Part shown: positions 8,470-18,854 of the stretch, piece after piece
Layout: each line of letters begins with the position of its first letter
Numbering within the stretch: the first letter of the stretch is position 1
Assembly: GCA_015068455.1 (NCBI GenBank)
Contig: SVKO01000002.1
Span: 310,001-374,000, forward strand
Direction of reading: 5' to 3'
Length of the DNA stretch: 64,000 nt
Source of the DNA: Oscillospiraceae bacterium
GTDB taxonomy: Bacteria > Bacillota > Clostridia > Oscillospirales > Oscillospiraceae
The notes under the pieces: model-generated
The model's input: only the letters and a program-made list of their open reading frames with translations
Told to the model about the DNA's origin: nothing
Databases searched by the model: none
Translations under genes and position numbers: made by a program

Positions 8470-9051
8470 ATGAGTTTAGTTCCTTATGTCGTCGAACAGA
8501 CCAGCCGCGGTGAGCGCAGCTACGATATTTTCTCCCGCCTGCTCAATGACCGCATCATCTTCCTGTCGGAAGAGGTCAACGATGTGACGGCCTCTCTGGT
8601 TGTGGCGCAGATGCTCTATCTGGAGGCCCAGGATCCTGACAAGGACATCCAGTTTTATATCAACAGCCCCGGCGGCAGCGTGACCGCCGGCCTGGCCATC
8701 TACGACACCATGCAGTATATCAAATGCGACGTATCCACCATCTGCATCGGCCTGGCGGCCTCCATGGGCGCGTTCCTGCTCTCCAGCGGCGCAAAGGGCA
8801 AGCGCATTGCCCTGCCCAACGCGGAGATCATGATCCATCAGCCCTCCGGCGGAGCCCAGGGGCAGGCCACGGATATCGAGATCCATGCCGAGCAGATCAT
8901 CGCCATCAAGCGCCGTCTGAATGAGATCTTCGCCCAGAACACTGGCAAGGACTATGAGACCATCTGCCGCGACTGCGAGCGCGACCACTTCCTGACCGCT
9001 GAAGAGGCGAAGGAGTACGGCCTGGTGGATCAGGTCATCTATCACCGATAA
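8470..9051 (+). CDS. clpP: ATP-dependent Clp protease proteolytic subunit
   Basis: Serine protease subunit that forms a double heptameric barrel and degrades proteins unfolded by ClpX or ClpC. 193 residues. Catalytic serine in [11 protein letters not shown], histidine in IMIHQPSGG, aspartate near the C-terminus ([10 protein letters not shown]). The N-terminal [20 protein letters not shown] is typical. AAAGGAG at about 8455-8461 supports ATG 8470; the in-frame ATG at 8452 has no SD. clpX follows after 20 bases. Confidence 0.97.
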   Translation: MSLVPYVVEQTSRGERSYDIFSRLLNDRIIFLSEEVNDVTASLVVAQMLYLEAQDPDKDIQFYINSPGGSVTAGLAIYDTMQYIKCDVSTICIGLAASMGAFLLSSGAKGKRIALPNAEIMIHQPSGGAQGQATDIEIHAEQIIAIKRRLNEIFAQNTGKDYETICRDCERDHFLTAEEAKEYGLVDQVIYHR

Positions 9052-9071
9052 CACGGAAGGAGAGGACCGAT

Positions 9072-10337
<1,266 letters not shown>

Positions 10338-10350
10338 TCAAGTTTTTCAT

Positions 10351-10379
10351 AAAAAAGAGGGGCTGTTTGCCCCTCTTTT
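10351..10379 (+). terminator. Intrinsic terminator after clpX
   Basis: AAAAAAGAGGGGC-TGTTT-GCCCCTCTTTT: a GC-rich stem flanked by A and T runs. Confidence 0.9.
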
Positions 10380-10397
10380 GCTTCCATATCCCGCCAC

Positions 10398-10426
10398 TTG
10401 CGGGAACGAAAAAAGTATGCTATTCT
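10398..10426 (+). promoter_or_regulatory. Promoter for lon-engB
   Basis: TTGCGG (10398-10403), 17-bp spacer, TATTCT (10421-10426), about 30 bp before the lon ATG. Confidence 0.6.
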
Positions 10427-10455
10427 AATTGCAGCTCTTTTGAAAGGAGTTACAT

Positions 10456-12873
10456 ATGAGCGAAATTCTGCTTTCTGAACGGCTGCCGGTTCTGCCGCTG
10501 CGCGGCATGACCGTGTTTCCCCATATGCTGATCCATTTCGACGTGGGCCGTGAAAAATCCGTCACCGCCGTCGAAAAGGCCATGAAACTGAATCAGCAGC
10601 TGTTTTTGGTCACCCAGCGTGACATTTTGGTCGATGACCCGGGGAAGGACGATCTGTACGAGATGGGCACCATCGCCCGGGTCAAGCAGATCCTGAAGAT
10701 CCCCGGCGACAGCATGCGCGTCCTCGTGGAGGGCATGGCCCGGGCGGAGCTCCAGGAGCTCGACACCTCCGGGGCATGCCTGTTCGGCCGCGTACAGACC
10801 GTCACGGAGCCCGAGGTCTCCGGCATGCACAACCGCATCGAGGCCCTGCGCCGCCAGAGCTTCCAGCTCTATGACGAGCTCATCACCCTGACCCAGAAGC
10901 CGCCTCAGGAGAACCTGATCCCGCTGTTCACCGACGGCGAGCCCGGCCCCCTGGCGGATCTCATCGGCCAGAACGCCACCTTCGGCTATGCCGAAAAAAT
11001 GCGGATCCTCCAGACCCTGCACCCGGTGCGCCGCCTGGAGATCGCCAACCGCCTGCTCGCCCATGAGCTGCAGATCCTGCGTATCGAGGACGACCTCAAT
11101 GAGAAGGTGCAGGACTCCCTCAACAAGGGCCAGCGGGACTACTATCTGCGCGAGCAGATGAAGGTCATCCGCAGCGAGCTCGGCGACGACGCGGACGAGG
11201 AGATCGGCGGATACGAGAAAAAGATCCGCGATCTGCATCTGAGCGAAGAGATCGAGGAAAAGCTCCTGCAGGAGGTCGCCCGGCTGGAAAAGCAGCCCGT
11301 GGGCTCCTCCGAAGCGGCGGTCATCCGCAATTATCTCGACGTCTGCCTCAGCCTTCCCTGGAACAAGCGCAGCCGCGAGACCGTGGACATCGCCAAGGCG
11401 CGCCGGATCCTGGACGCCGATCACTACGGCCTGGAGAAGGTCAAGGAGCGGATCCTGGAATTCCTGGCGGTGAAGAAGCTGATGCCGGGCTATGCCGGGC
11501 AGATCCTCTGCCTGGTGGGGCCCCCGGGCGTGGGCAAGACCTCCGTGGCCTTCTCCATTGCCCGCTGCCTGAACCGCAAGCTGGCCCGCATCGCCCTGGG
11601 CGGCGTCCATGACGAGGCGGAGATCCGCGGCCACCGCAAAACCTATATCGGCGCCATGCCCGGCCGGATCATTGCCGGCATCAAGCAGGCCGGCACGAGC
11701 AATCCGCTGATGCTGCTCGACGAGATCGACAAGATGGGCACCGATTACCGGGGCGACCCGTCCTCGGCTCTGCTGGAGGTGCTGGACGCGGAGCAGAACG
11801 CCACCTTCCGCGACCACTATCTGGAGATCCCCTTCGATCTGAGCGAGTGCATGTTCATCACCACCGCCAACACCACCGATACCATTCCCCGGGCGCTGCT
11901 CGACCGGATGGAAGTCATCGAGCTGGGCTCCTACACCGATGAGGAAAAGCGGATGATCGCAAAGAACCATCTGCTGCCCAAGCAGCTGGCCCGCCACGGC
12001 CTGAAGAAGTCCCAGGTCCGCATCAGCGACGACGCCTACCGCGAGATCATTGCCTGCTATACCCGCGAGTCCGGCGTCCGGAACCTGGAGCGGGAGCTGG
12101 GAAAAATCCTGCGCAAGGCGGCCATGCAGTTTGCTTCCGACGAGCCCCCGAAGCGGGTGAGCATCACGGGCAAGAATCTGGAGGAATACCTCGGCCCCCG
12201 CAAATTCCTGCCGGAAAAGCTGCCGACGGGCGACAGCGTGGGCCTGGCCACGGGCCTGGCCTGGACCTCCGTGGGCGGCGAGACCCTGGAGGTGGAGGTC
12301 AACGTGGTGGACGGCACCGGAAAACTGGAGCTGACCGGAAATCTCGGCAACGTGATGAAGGAATCGGCCCAGGCTGCCATGAGCTATATCCGCTCCCGGG
12401 CGGAGCAGCTGCAGATCGCCCCGGATTTCTACAAGACCAAGGATATCCACGTCCATTTCCCCGAGGGCGCCGTGCCCAAGGACGGGCCCTCCGCGGGCAT
12501 CACCGTCTGCACGGCCATGGTGTCCGCCCTGACAGGCCGGCCCGTGCGCCGGGATCTGGCCATGACGGGGGAGATCTCCATCCGCGGCCGGGTGCTGCCC
12601 ATCGGCGGCCTGAAGGAGAAGACCATGGCGGCCCTGCGCAACGGCATCCACACGGTCATCATCCCCAAGGACAACGAAAAGGATCTGGCCGAGATCGACC
12701 AGACCGTGCGCCGCGCGCTGAACTTTATCCCGGTGGAGCATGTGGATTCGGTGCTGCACTGCGCCCTGGAGCACTGCCTGAACGAGAAGCGCGAGGGCCC
12801 CAGCGCCCCTGCCGACTGCCTGGCCATCTCCATCAAGGATTCGAAGAAGCCGGGCCGCGGCATCCGTCAGTGA
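10456..12873 (+). CDS. lon: ATP-dependent protease Lon
   Basis: Cytoplasmic AAA+ serine protease for damaged and regulatory proteins. 805 residues. An N-terminal LON substrate-binding domain ([15 protein letters not shown] at residues 9-23) is followed by coiled regions. The AAA+ module has Walker [10 protein letters not shown] (about residue 356) and Walker [11 protein letters not shown]. The C-terminal protease domain has the catalytic serine in PKDGPSAG and the lysine in [21 protein letters not shown], start ATG 10456. It has its own promoter after the clpX terminator, and engB follows seven bases later. Confidence 0.97.
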   Translation: MSEILLSERLPVLPLRGMTVFPHMLIHFDVGREKSVTAVEKAMKLNQQLFLVTQRDILVDDPGKDDLYEMGTIARVKQILKIPGDSMRVLVEGMARAELQELDTSGACLFGRVQTVTEPEVSGMHNRIEALRRQSFQLYDELITLTQKPPQENLIPLFTDGEPGPLADLIGQNATFGYAEKMRILQTLHPVRRLEIANRLLAHELQILRIEDDLNEKVQDSLNKGQRDYYLREQMKVIRSELGDDADEEIGGYEKKIRDLHLSEEIEEKLLQEVARLEKQPVGSSEAAVIRNYLDVCLSLPWNKRSRETVDIAKARRILDADHYGLEKVKERILEFLAVKKLMPGYAGQILCLVGPPGVGKTSVAFSIARCLNRKLARIALGGVHDEAEIRGHRKTYIGAMPGRIIAGIKQAGTSNPLMLLDEIDKMGTDYRGDPSSALLEVLDAEQNATFRDHYLEIPFDLSECMFITTANTTDTIPRALLDRMEVIELGSYTDEEKRMIAKNHLLPKQLARHGLKKSQVRISDDAYREIIACYTRESGVRNLERELGKILRKAAMQFASDEPPKRVSITGKNLEEYLGPRKFLPEKLPTGDSVGLATGLAWTSVGGETLEVEVNVVDGTGKLELTGNLGNVMKESAQAAMSYIRSRAEQLQIAPDFYKTKDIHVHFPEGAVPKDGPSAGITVCTAMVSALTGRPVRRDLAMTGEISIRGRVLPIGGLKEKTMAALRNGIHTVIIPKDNEKDLAEIDQTVRRALNFIPVEHVDSVLHCALEHCLNEKREGPSAPADCLAISIKDSKKPGRGIRQ

Positions 12874-12880
12874 GGCGCCT

Positions 12881-13468
12881 ATGAATCTGCATAACGTGGA
12901 ATTCGTGCTTTCGGCGGCCAGAGCCGCCGACTTCCGCCGCGACGGCCTGCCGCAGATCGTCTTCGCCGGCAAGTCCAATGTGGGCAAGAGCTCGGTCATC
13001 AACCGGGTGCTCCAGCGCAAAAATTTTGCGCGGGTGGGCGAGTCCCCGGGGAAGACCGTGCACATCAACTATTTCCTGCTGGACAAGCAGGCCTACCTGG
13101 TGGATCTGCCGGGCTACGGCTATGCCAAGGTGTCCATGGCGGAGAAGCAGCGATGGGCGAAGCTCATGGAGCAGTATTTTGCCGAGGACGGGCTCATCAC
13201 CCTGGGCGTGCTGATCGTGGACGCCCGGCACAAGCCCACCGACAATGACGTGACCATGGCGAACTGGTTCAAGGCCTCCGGCTGCCGCTTCGTCGTGGCG
13301 GCGAACAAGCTGGACAAGCTGAAAAAAAGCGAGATCGCGCCGAACATGGAGCGCATCCGCCAGACTCTGGATTTGCCGGAGGATGTGACGCTGATCCCGT
13401 TCTCCGCGGAGAAGGGGAACGGACGCGATGAGCTCGTGGCGCAGATTCTCAGCGTCTGTCAATCATAA
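12881..13468 (+). CDS. engB: Ribosome biogenesis GTPase EngB (YsxC/YihA)
   Basis: Small TRAFAC GTPase acting in 50S ribosome assembly. 195 residues, the usual size. G1 GKSNVGKSS, G3 DLPGYGYAK and G4 NKLDKL are all present. Start ATG 12881 is seven bases after lon, an arrangement common in Firmicutes. A perfect 12-bp intrinsic terminator follows directly. Confidence 0.96.
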   Translation: MNLHNVEFVLSAARAADFRRDGLPQIVFAGKSNVGKSSVINRVLQRKNFARVGESPGKTVHINYFLLDKQAYLVDLPGYGYAKVSMAEKQRWAKLMEQYFAEDGLITLGVLIVDARHKPTDNDVTMANWFKASGCRFVVAANKLDKLKKSEIAPNMERIRQTLDLPEDVTLIPFSAEKGNGRDELVAQILSVCQS

Positions 13469-13472
13469 CCCG

Positions 13473-13506
13473 CGCCGCCGTATCACGGATACGGCGGCGT
13501 TTTTTT
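13473..13506 (+). terminator. Intrinsic terminator after engB
   Basis: A perfect 12-bp stem (CGCCGCCGTATC / GATACGGCGGCG) with ACG loop and a T7 tail. It separates engB from the phage-derived fragment that follows. Confidence 0.93.
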
Positions 13507-15689
13507 ATAAAGTATTTCAAACGATCGGAGAACTGCGGCAGAACGTGGAGCAGGCCTACGCGGACCGGGGCCTGGACCAGGAGGACATCGACCATGAGGT
13601 GGTGGCGCGGTACGTGGAGGAGCACCTGCTGACCGACGAAGCCGCGATCCGGGACGCGGTACAGCGGAACCGGAGCTTCGGCCGGTGGATGCGCGATCAG
13701 CTGGACAAGGTGCTGGCGAAGCTGGGCAACGAGGACGCCCGGGAGCGGGTGACGCTGCAGAAGGCACGGGATCTGTATGCCCAGGCGCTGAAAGAAAAAG
13801 CCGCCTCCCGGGGGGAGACGGACGGACGGCTGCGGCTGCCGAAGGTGGAGGAGCAGGCGTCCATGACGGAAGAAGAAGCGGAGCCGCGGGGGCTGACGCT
13901 GCCACAAGTGCAGGATGAATCGGGACCGGAGATCACGAAGGCAGATGTGGACGCTCTTTTGGGAATCGGAAGCAAGAATGTTGTCACGCTGAACAGCGAG
14001 GAGCTGCGGAAAGCTGCACCGTGGGCGAGAAAATTCAACAAAGAGTTGGGTGTAAAATCTCCGTTCTTCCGGGCGTGGTTCGGAGATTGGAGAGCCAAAG
14101 AGACTACGCCTGCCCATGTTGTTTCAGCTGATATGAATGCACAGCCGAACAGTGGAAAAGAAAAAAACCAGGACACCGGCAGAATGATGTCCTGGAACAA
14201 AGATATGGTAAGAGAATCCATACTGAATACGCCTGAAGAGTTCAAAGATGATATTCGTATTCTCGGAACAAATATTCGGGGCATTGTACAAAATGCGGTT
14301 CTGTTTGATACTGAAATTTCCAGAAGAGACAGCAAAAGAAAAATGCCGGGTACGGCATTCATGCATCGCTTCTATGCGCTTGCTGACATCGACGGCAAGA
14401 CAGTTCTTGTGAAGATGTTCGCTGAAGAAGCGCTATCTGAAAAAACGAACGAGGCCTTTACCCGGGCGTACTCACTCAAGTACGTACAAAAGGTAGCAGA
14501 CATTGACAACGGTGTTCACTCCAAAGGAGGCTTAACCGGTTCGCCGTCTGCTACCAAATACAGTGTAGCAGACCTTTATGCGCTTGTCAAGCAGTATGAC
14601 AGGGACTTCAAGTCGCTGCCTTCGTCCAAGATTGTGAATGCAGACGGGACGCCGAAAGTGATGTACCGCGGAGATATGGCAGATTTCACAGTGTTCGACC
14701 GGAAGAAGGCCAGGGGCAGCAATCTGTATGGCAGGGGGTTCTACTTCACAGACAGCGAGAGTCACGCAAAACAGTATGGCAAGGTCAGGGCGTTCTATCT
14801 GGACGTGAAGCAGCCGCTTTCGCCGGGACAGAACGAGATCACCCGGGAGCAGATGCGGGCCTTCCTGGAAGCCGTGGCGGAGAATGAGGACGACTACGAC
14901 CTGCAGAACTACGGTTACGGCGCCACGGTGGACAGCGTGCTGGATCAGGTGTACGGAAAGGGCGACTTTGAAATGCTCCAGGACGTCAGCGCAACGGCCA
15001 TCGGGGATATGGTGGAGGCCGTGGAACTTTTCAATGAAGTGAACGGCACCAAATACGACGGAATCATCACGGGCACGGAAACCGTCACATTCCAAAGCAC
15101 CCAGAACAAGAGCGCGACGGACAACATCGGTACATACGACCGGAGGAACCAGGATATCGAGCATTCCTTCACAGAGGAAGAAGAGGGGCCGATGGGACTG
15201 CGGCTGCCGAAGGTGGAAGACGAAGCAGACGGGCGGATGAGGGCATCCGCCCCTACGGAGTCAGAGGTGGACGCCGCTGCGGAGGAGCAGACCGAGAAGA
15301 AGGCAAAGAAGCCGGTGGCGGAGAGCAGGCCCATTGAGGCCAGGCGCTGGCTGAACCGACAGACCATTGATAAGTTCGGGATCCCGGAGGGGAAGCGGAA
15401 GGCGGCGGCGGAGACCGTGCAGCGGTACGCGGACAAGATGATCGAACGCGGAGAGGTCACGGAGCAGGATGTGGCGGAGCTGTTCAACGCGCTCCTATAC
15501 GAGGGCGTGGTGGACGTGGTGCCGGACGACTACTCCAGGACCATGCGGGAGATCGTGACCGGGGGAAAAATCCACGCGCCGGTATCCGTCAAGGCGGACT
15601 TCGGCGACGACTGGAGTAAATACAATCGGAGCTGTTGGGAAAACACATTCTACTTGTATTGCAGGCTGTTTTTTGGTATAATAACTTGA
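13507..15689 (+). pseudogene. Fragment of a large polyvalent phage/conjugative-element protein (nuclease-like + ADP-ribosyltransferase-like)
   Basis: An open frame of about 725 codons with no start codon or SD of its own; the frame runs in from engB through the terminator. Recognisable blocks: a helical N-terminal part (13512-13800); spacers ending in the repeated motif LRLPKVE (about 13830 and 15198) and the variant LTLPQVQ (13890); a segment at 14025-14510 with VKSPFFRAWFGDW and GTAFMHRFYALADIDGK, typical of nuclease-like domains in large polyvalent proteins; and an ART-like domain (14650-15160) with VMYRGD, GRGFYFTDS and a C-terminal QNKSATDNIGTYDRRNQDI. Homology then appears to break off after KADFGDDWSKY (about 15622), and the last ~20 codons run into the promoter of the next gene. 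Both ends look truncated, so this is a relic of a mobile element. Domain assignments are from memory of such proteins. Confidence 0.7.
15654..15682 (+). promoter_or_regulatory. Promoter for the site-2 protease/scp operon
   Basis: TTGTAT (15654-15659), 17-bp spacer, perfect TATAAT (15677-15682). It overlaps the last codons of the relic frame, marking the return to host sequence. Confidence 0.8.
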
Positions 15690-15710
15690 TAAAAGAAAGG
15701 GGAGCGGAAC

Positions 15711-16397
15711 ATGAACATTTCCCAGTGGGTCCGGCAGCTGGATTTTTCATACGTCATTTCCCTGGGCATCTCCGCCCTGGCGGCGATCCTGTGCATCTGC
15801 GTGCATGAGAGCGCCCACGGCCTGGCGGCGCTGGCCCTGGGCGATCCGACGGCCAAGCAGCAGGGCCGCATCTCCCTGAACCCTCTGCGTCATGTGGATC
15901 TGGTGGGCCTCGTGATGCTGGCCGTGGCCCACGTGGGCTGGGCCAAGCCCGTGCGCATCGATCCTCGCTACTTCAAAAACCCCAAGGCCGGCATGGCCCT
16001 CACTGCACTGGCGGGGCCCGTGTCCAACTTCCTGCTGGCCTTCCTTACGGGCTTCGTGGCCGCCCTGTGCTATTTCGGCTCTGAACTGCATTCGGGCAGC
16101 AAGCTCCTGTATTATCTGTTCGAATTCTTCTATACAACCACAATCATCAGCTGCGGCCTGGGCGTATTCAATCTGATCCCCATTTCGCCGCTGGACGGGT
16201 CGAAGGTGCTCTATGCCTTCCTGCCCGAGCGGGCCTATTTTACCCTGATGCGCTATGAGCGCTACGGCATGTTCCTGCTCATCGCCCTGGTGATGTTCGG
16301 GGCTCTCAACGGGATTCTCGGCCCCGCCGTGGAGGCGGTGTCCGGCTTCGTGATGCGTCTGGTCGTCCCCCTGGCGGCGGCGATCCTTCGCGTCTGA
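15711..16397 (+). CDS. Site-2 protease family protein (peptidase M50, YwhC-like)
   Basis: Intramembrane zinc metalloprotease, 228 residues with about six hydrophobic segments. The zinc site HESAH (residues 32-36, HExxH type) lies in the first core helix, and a degenerate NPxDG motif, SPLDGSKVL, supplies the third ligand. The GRISLNPLRHVDLVG and WAKPV segments are standard in the small YwhC-like group, which lacks PDZ domains. SD AAAGGGGAG, ATG 15711. scpA follows after 14 bases, as in many Clostridia. The substrate is unknown. Confidence 0.9.
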   Translation: MNISQWVRQLDFSYVISLGISALAAILCICVHESAHGLAALALGDPTAKQQGRISLNPLRHVDLVGLVMLAVAHVGWAKPVRIDPRYFKNPKAGMALTALAGPVSNFLLAFLTGFVAALCYFGSELHSGSKLLYYLFEFFYTTTIISCGLGVFNLIPISPLDGSKVLYAFLPERAYFTLMRYERYGMFLLIALVMFGALNGILGPAVEAVSGFVMRLVVPLAAAILRV

Positions 16398-16411
16398 TTC
16401 GGGAGGCAGCT

Positions 16412-17203
16412 ATGGATCAACCCCTGTACCGCCTCACCGGCGTGATCCGCACGAAGGAGGAGCTTCTGGAGGACTTTGAGGGCCCTCTGGACGTGATCCT
16501 GCTTCTGCTGAGCAAGAATAAAATCGAAATATCCGACATCTCCATCACCTCGATCCTGGAGCAGTATCTGGCCTATCTCGACGAGATGCAGCGCATGGAC
16601 ATGGAGATCGCCTCGGAGTTCATCATCATGGCCAGCCATCTCATGCAGATCAAGACCAAGATGCTTCTGAGCTACTCCGAGCGCAGCGAGGCCGAATCCG
16701 AGATGGAGGCCCTGATGGAATCCCTGCGCATGCGCCAAAATGCCGGCATCCGTGAGCGGCTGCAGAGCGCCGTGACGGAGCTGGAAAAGCGGAACGAACT
16801 GGGACTCGGCCTGTTCGTCAAGCTGCCGGAGCCCTTTGTGCCGGACGGTACCTACCGCTATCAGCACAGCCCGGAGGATCTGGTCAAGGCATTCGCATCC
16901 ATCGGCGAGCGCGCCGAGCGGCGCATGCCGCCGCCCGTATCCGCCTTTGCCGGCGTGGTGGGCAGGCAGAGATACCCCGTGGGCAAAAAGGCGGCCCAGC
17001 TTCTGCGTACCCTGATGATCCAGGGCACCAGCAAGCTCAAGGCCCTGTTTACCAAATGCCGCAGCCGCAGCGAGGTGGTGGCCACCTTCCTGGCGGTGCT
17101 GGATCTGTGCCGCTCCCGCTGTGTCAGCCTGACAGGCGACGGGGAGACGACGGTGCAGTTTGAGCAGCTCCCGGAGGACGAGCTGCGCACGGAGTTTGAA
17201 TGA
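16412..17203 (+). CDS. scpA: Segregation and condensation protein A
   Basis: Kleisin subunit of the SMC-ScpAB condensin, which bridges the SMC heads and compacts the chromosome. 263 residues. The N-terminal FEGPLDVILLLLSKNKIEISDI is diagnostic, followed by SEFIIMASHLMQIKTKMLL; the C-terminal winged-helix part binds the SMC cap. Start ATG 16412 after GGGAGG. The stop lies in an ATGA overlap at 17200, next to scpB. Confidence 0.95.
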   Translation: MDQPLYRLTGVIRTKEELLEDFEGPLDVILLLLSKNKIEISDISITSILEQYLAYLDEMQRMDMEIASEFIIMASHLMQIKTKMLLSYSERSEAESEMEALMESLRMRQNAGIRERLQSAVTELEKRNELGLGLFVKLPEPFVPDGTYRYQHSPEDLVKAFASIGERAERRMPPPVSAFAGVVGRQRYPVGKKAAQLLRTLMIQGTSKLKALFTKCRSRSEVVATFLAVLDLCRSRCVSLTGDGETTVQFEQLPEDELRTEFE

Positions 17204-17217
17204 GTAAGGAGAACGCT

Positions 17218-17772
17218 ATGGAACGATCCGAATTGCAGCGCGCCATCGAGGCCATCCTGTTCGCAGCGGGCGAGCCGGTGGGCATTGCGCGCATGGCCGA
17301 CGCCATCGGCTGCGCCGCGGCGGACGTCGAGCGCTGCGCCCGGGAGCTGGCGGATGAATACGCCTTTGAGCGGCGGGGGATCCGGATCGTCCGGCTGGAC
17401 GACAGCTTCCAGATGTGCTCGAATCAGGAGCAGGCGGCCTTTGTGACCAAGGCCCTGGAGACCCGCAAACCGCCGAAGCTCTCCAGCGCCCAGCTGGAGG
17501 CGCTGACCATCATCGCCTATTATCAGCCCACGACGAAGGCTTTGGTGGAGCAGCTGCGCGGCGTGGATTCCAGCTATTCCATCGGCGCCCTGCTCAATAA
17601 AAAGCTGATCGAGGAGTGCGGAAGGCTCAATGTGCCGGGCCGGCCCTTCCTCTACCGCACCACGGCGGACTTCCTGCGCACCTTCGGGCTGAGCTCCCTG
17701 ACGGAGCTGCCCGAGGTCGATCTGAGCGTGCCGGAGGTCCAGGAGCCGGAGCAGCAGGAGATGCAGCTATGA
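17218..17772 (+). CDS. scpB: Segregation and condensation protein B
   Basis: ScpB dimer subunit of the SMC-ScpAB complex, 184 residues with two winged-helix domains. Motifs IEAILFAAGEPV at the N-terminus, LSSAQLEALTIIAYYQP and RGVDSSYSIGALL are typical. ATG 17218 is chosen because AAGGAG (17206-17211) sits six bases before it and the family starts at this point; ATG 17200, which overlaps the scpA stop, would add six residues. Confidence 0.94.
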   Translation: MERSELQRAIEAILFAAGEPVGIARMADAIGCAAADVERCARELADEYAFERRGIRIVRLDDSFQMCSNQEQAAFVTKALETRKPPKLSSAQLEALTIIAYYQPTTKALVEQLRGVDSSYSIGALLNKKLIEECGRLNVPGRPFLYRTTADFLRTFGLSSLTELPEVDLSVPEVQEPEQQEMQL

Positions 17773-18404
17773 AAGCGCTTCTGATCGTCCTGGCGGTGCT
17801 GGTTCTGCTGGCGCTGATCCCGCTGGGCGCCCATGTGCGCTACGACAGCGAGGGGGCGTTTGTCTGGCTGACGGTCGGTCCGATCCGCATCCGTCTGCTG
17901 CCGAAAAAGCCAAAAAAGGCGAAAAAGGACAAAAAAGAGAAGAAAAAGAAGGAGAAAAAGCCCAAAGAGCCGGAGGAACCCGGGGAAAAGAAGGAAAAAC
18001 AGCCCCTCGGCGGCCTGATCCGCGACTTCATGCCCTTTGTCCGGCTGGGCATTGACCTGCTGGGCTGCTTCTTCCGCAAGCTGCGCATCCCGATCCTCAC
18101 CCTGCATGTGGGCTTCGGGGGCGCGGACGATCCCGCCGGCGCGGCCGTCAACTACGGCAGAGCCTGGTCGGCCATCGGCGCGATCATGCAGCCCGTCCGC
18201 GCCAGGGCCCGCATCGGAAAGGAGAACGTCTCCTGCTCCTGCGATTTCACCCGGGGCGATATGCGGGTCTTTGCGGAAACCAAAGCGGTATTTTTGCTGG
18301 GCGACCTGGTTGCCATGGCAGTGCGCTATGGCCTGCGGGCGCTGCGGCTGTATCTTCGCATGAAAAAGCAACGAAAAATCTCCCAAGAAAAGGCGGTGCA
18401 GTAA
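17769..18404 (+). CDS. DUF2953 membrane-anchored protein
   Basis: 211-residue protein with one N-terminal hydrophobic segment (residues 3-20), followed by a very lysine-rich stretch (about residues 41-75: KKPKKAKKDKKEKKKKEKKP), then the DUF2953 body. Genes of this family sit between scpB and ytfJ/gerW in many spore-forming Clostridia and are suspected to act in sporulation; function is not established. ATG 17769 overlaps the scpB stop, and gerW starts directly at the next base after its stop. The poly-lysine linker is conspicuous and could contact membrane lipid or nucleic acid. Confidence 0.75.
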   Translation: MKALLIVLAVLVLLALIPLGAHVRYDSEGAFVWLTVGPIRIRLLPKKPKKAKKDKKEKKKKEKKPKEPEEPGEKKEKQPLGGLIRDFMPFVRLGIDLLGCFFRKLRIPILTLHVGFGGADDPAGAAVNYGRAWSAIGAIMQPVRARARIGKENVSCSCDFTRGDMRVFAETKAVFLLGDLVAMAVRYGLRALRLYLRMKKQRKISQEKAVQ

Positions 18405-18815
18405 ATGAATCATCCTCTTCCTGACATGATGAGCGGCACGATGGGCAAGATCCGCGAAATGATCGGCGCCAACGCCATTGTCGGCGATCCCATCGTCCTG
18501 GGCGAAAACCTGACCATCATCCCCATTTCCAAGGTCAGCTTCGGCTTCGCCGGCGGCGGCAGCGATTTCGTGCCAAAGTCCGGCAATGCCTCCGACGCCC
18601 CCTTCGGCGGCGGCAGCGGCGCGGGCGTCAACATCACCCCCATTGCCTTCCTGGTGTGCAAGGACGACAATGTGCGGCTGATGCCCATTGCGGTGCCCGC
18701 CAGCAACACGGTGGACCGCATTCTCGACCAGGCGCCGGAGCTCCTGGACCGCATCGGCGGCATCCTCGACGACCGGAGAAAGGCGAAAACGCCGGAGCTT
18801 ACCGTCGAAGAATAA
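18405..18815 (+). CDS. ytfJ: GerW/YtfJ family sporulation protein
   Basis: 136-residue protein of the GerW (YtfJ) family, a spore protein linked in Bacillus to proper germination. The signature is present: IGANAIVGDPIVLGENLTII, PISKVSFGFAGGG and a glycine-rich loop FGGGSGAGVNITPIAFLV. It follows the DUF2953 gene without a gap. Its presence is the best sign in the window that the host belongs to a spore-forming lineage. The family also occurs in some organisms not seen to sporulate. Confidence 0.88.
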   Translation: MNHPLPDMMSGTMGKIREMIGANAIVGDPIVLGENLTIIPISKVSFGFAGGGSDFVPKSGNASDAPFGGGSGAGVNITPIAFLVCKDDNVRLMPIAVPASNTVDRILDQAPELLDRIGGILDDRRKAKTPELTVEE

Positions 18816-18854
18816 GCCGGGGCGTCGCCGCGCATAATAGCGCCGGTGATGTCA

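Noticed and set aside
10450-13068. Very long open frame antisense to lon
   Set aside because: High GC leaves complementary frames open. It has low-complexity H/L/A-rich sequence, no SD and no family motif, while lon is complete on the other strand.
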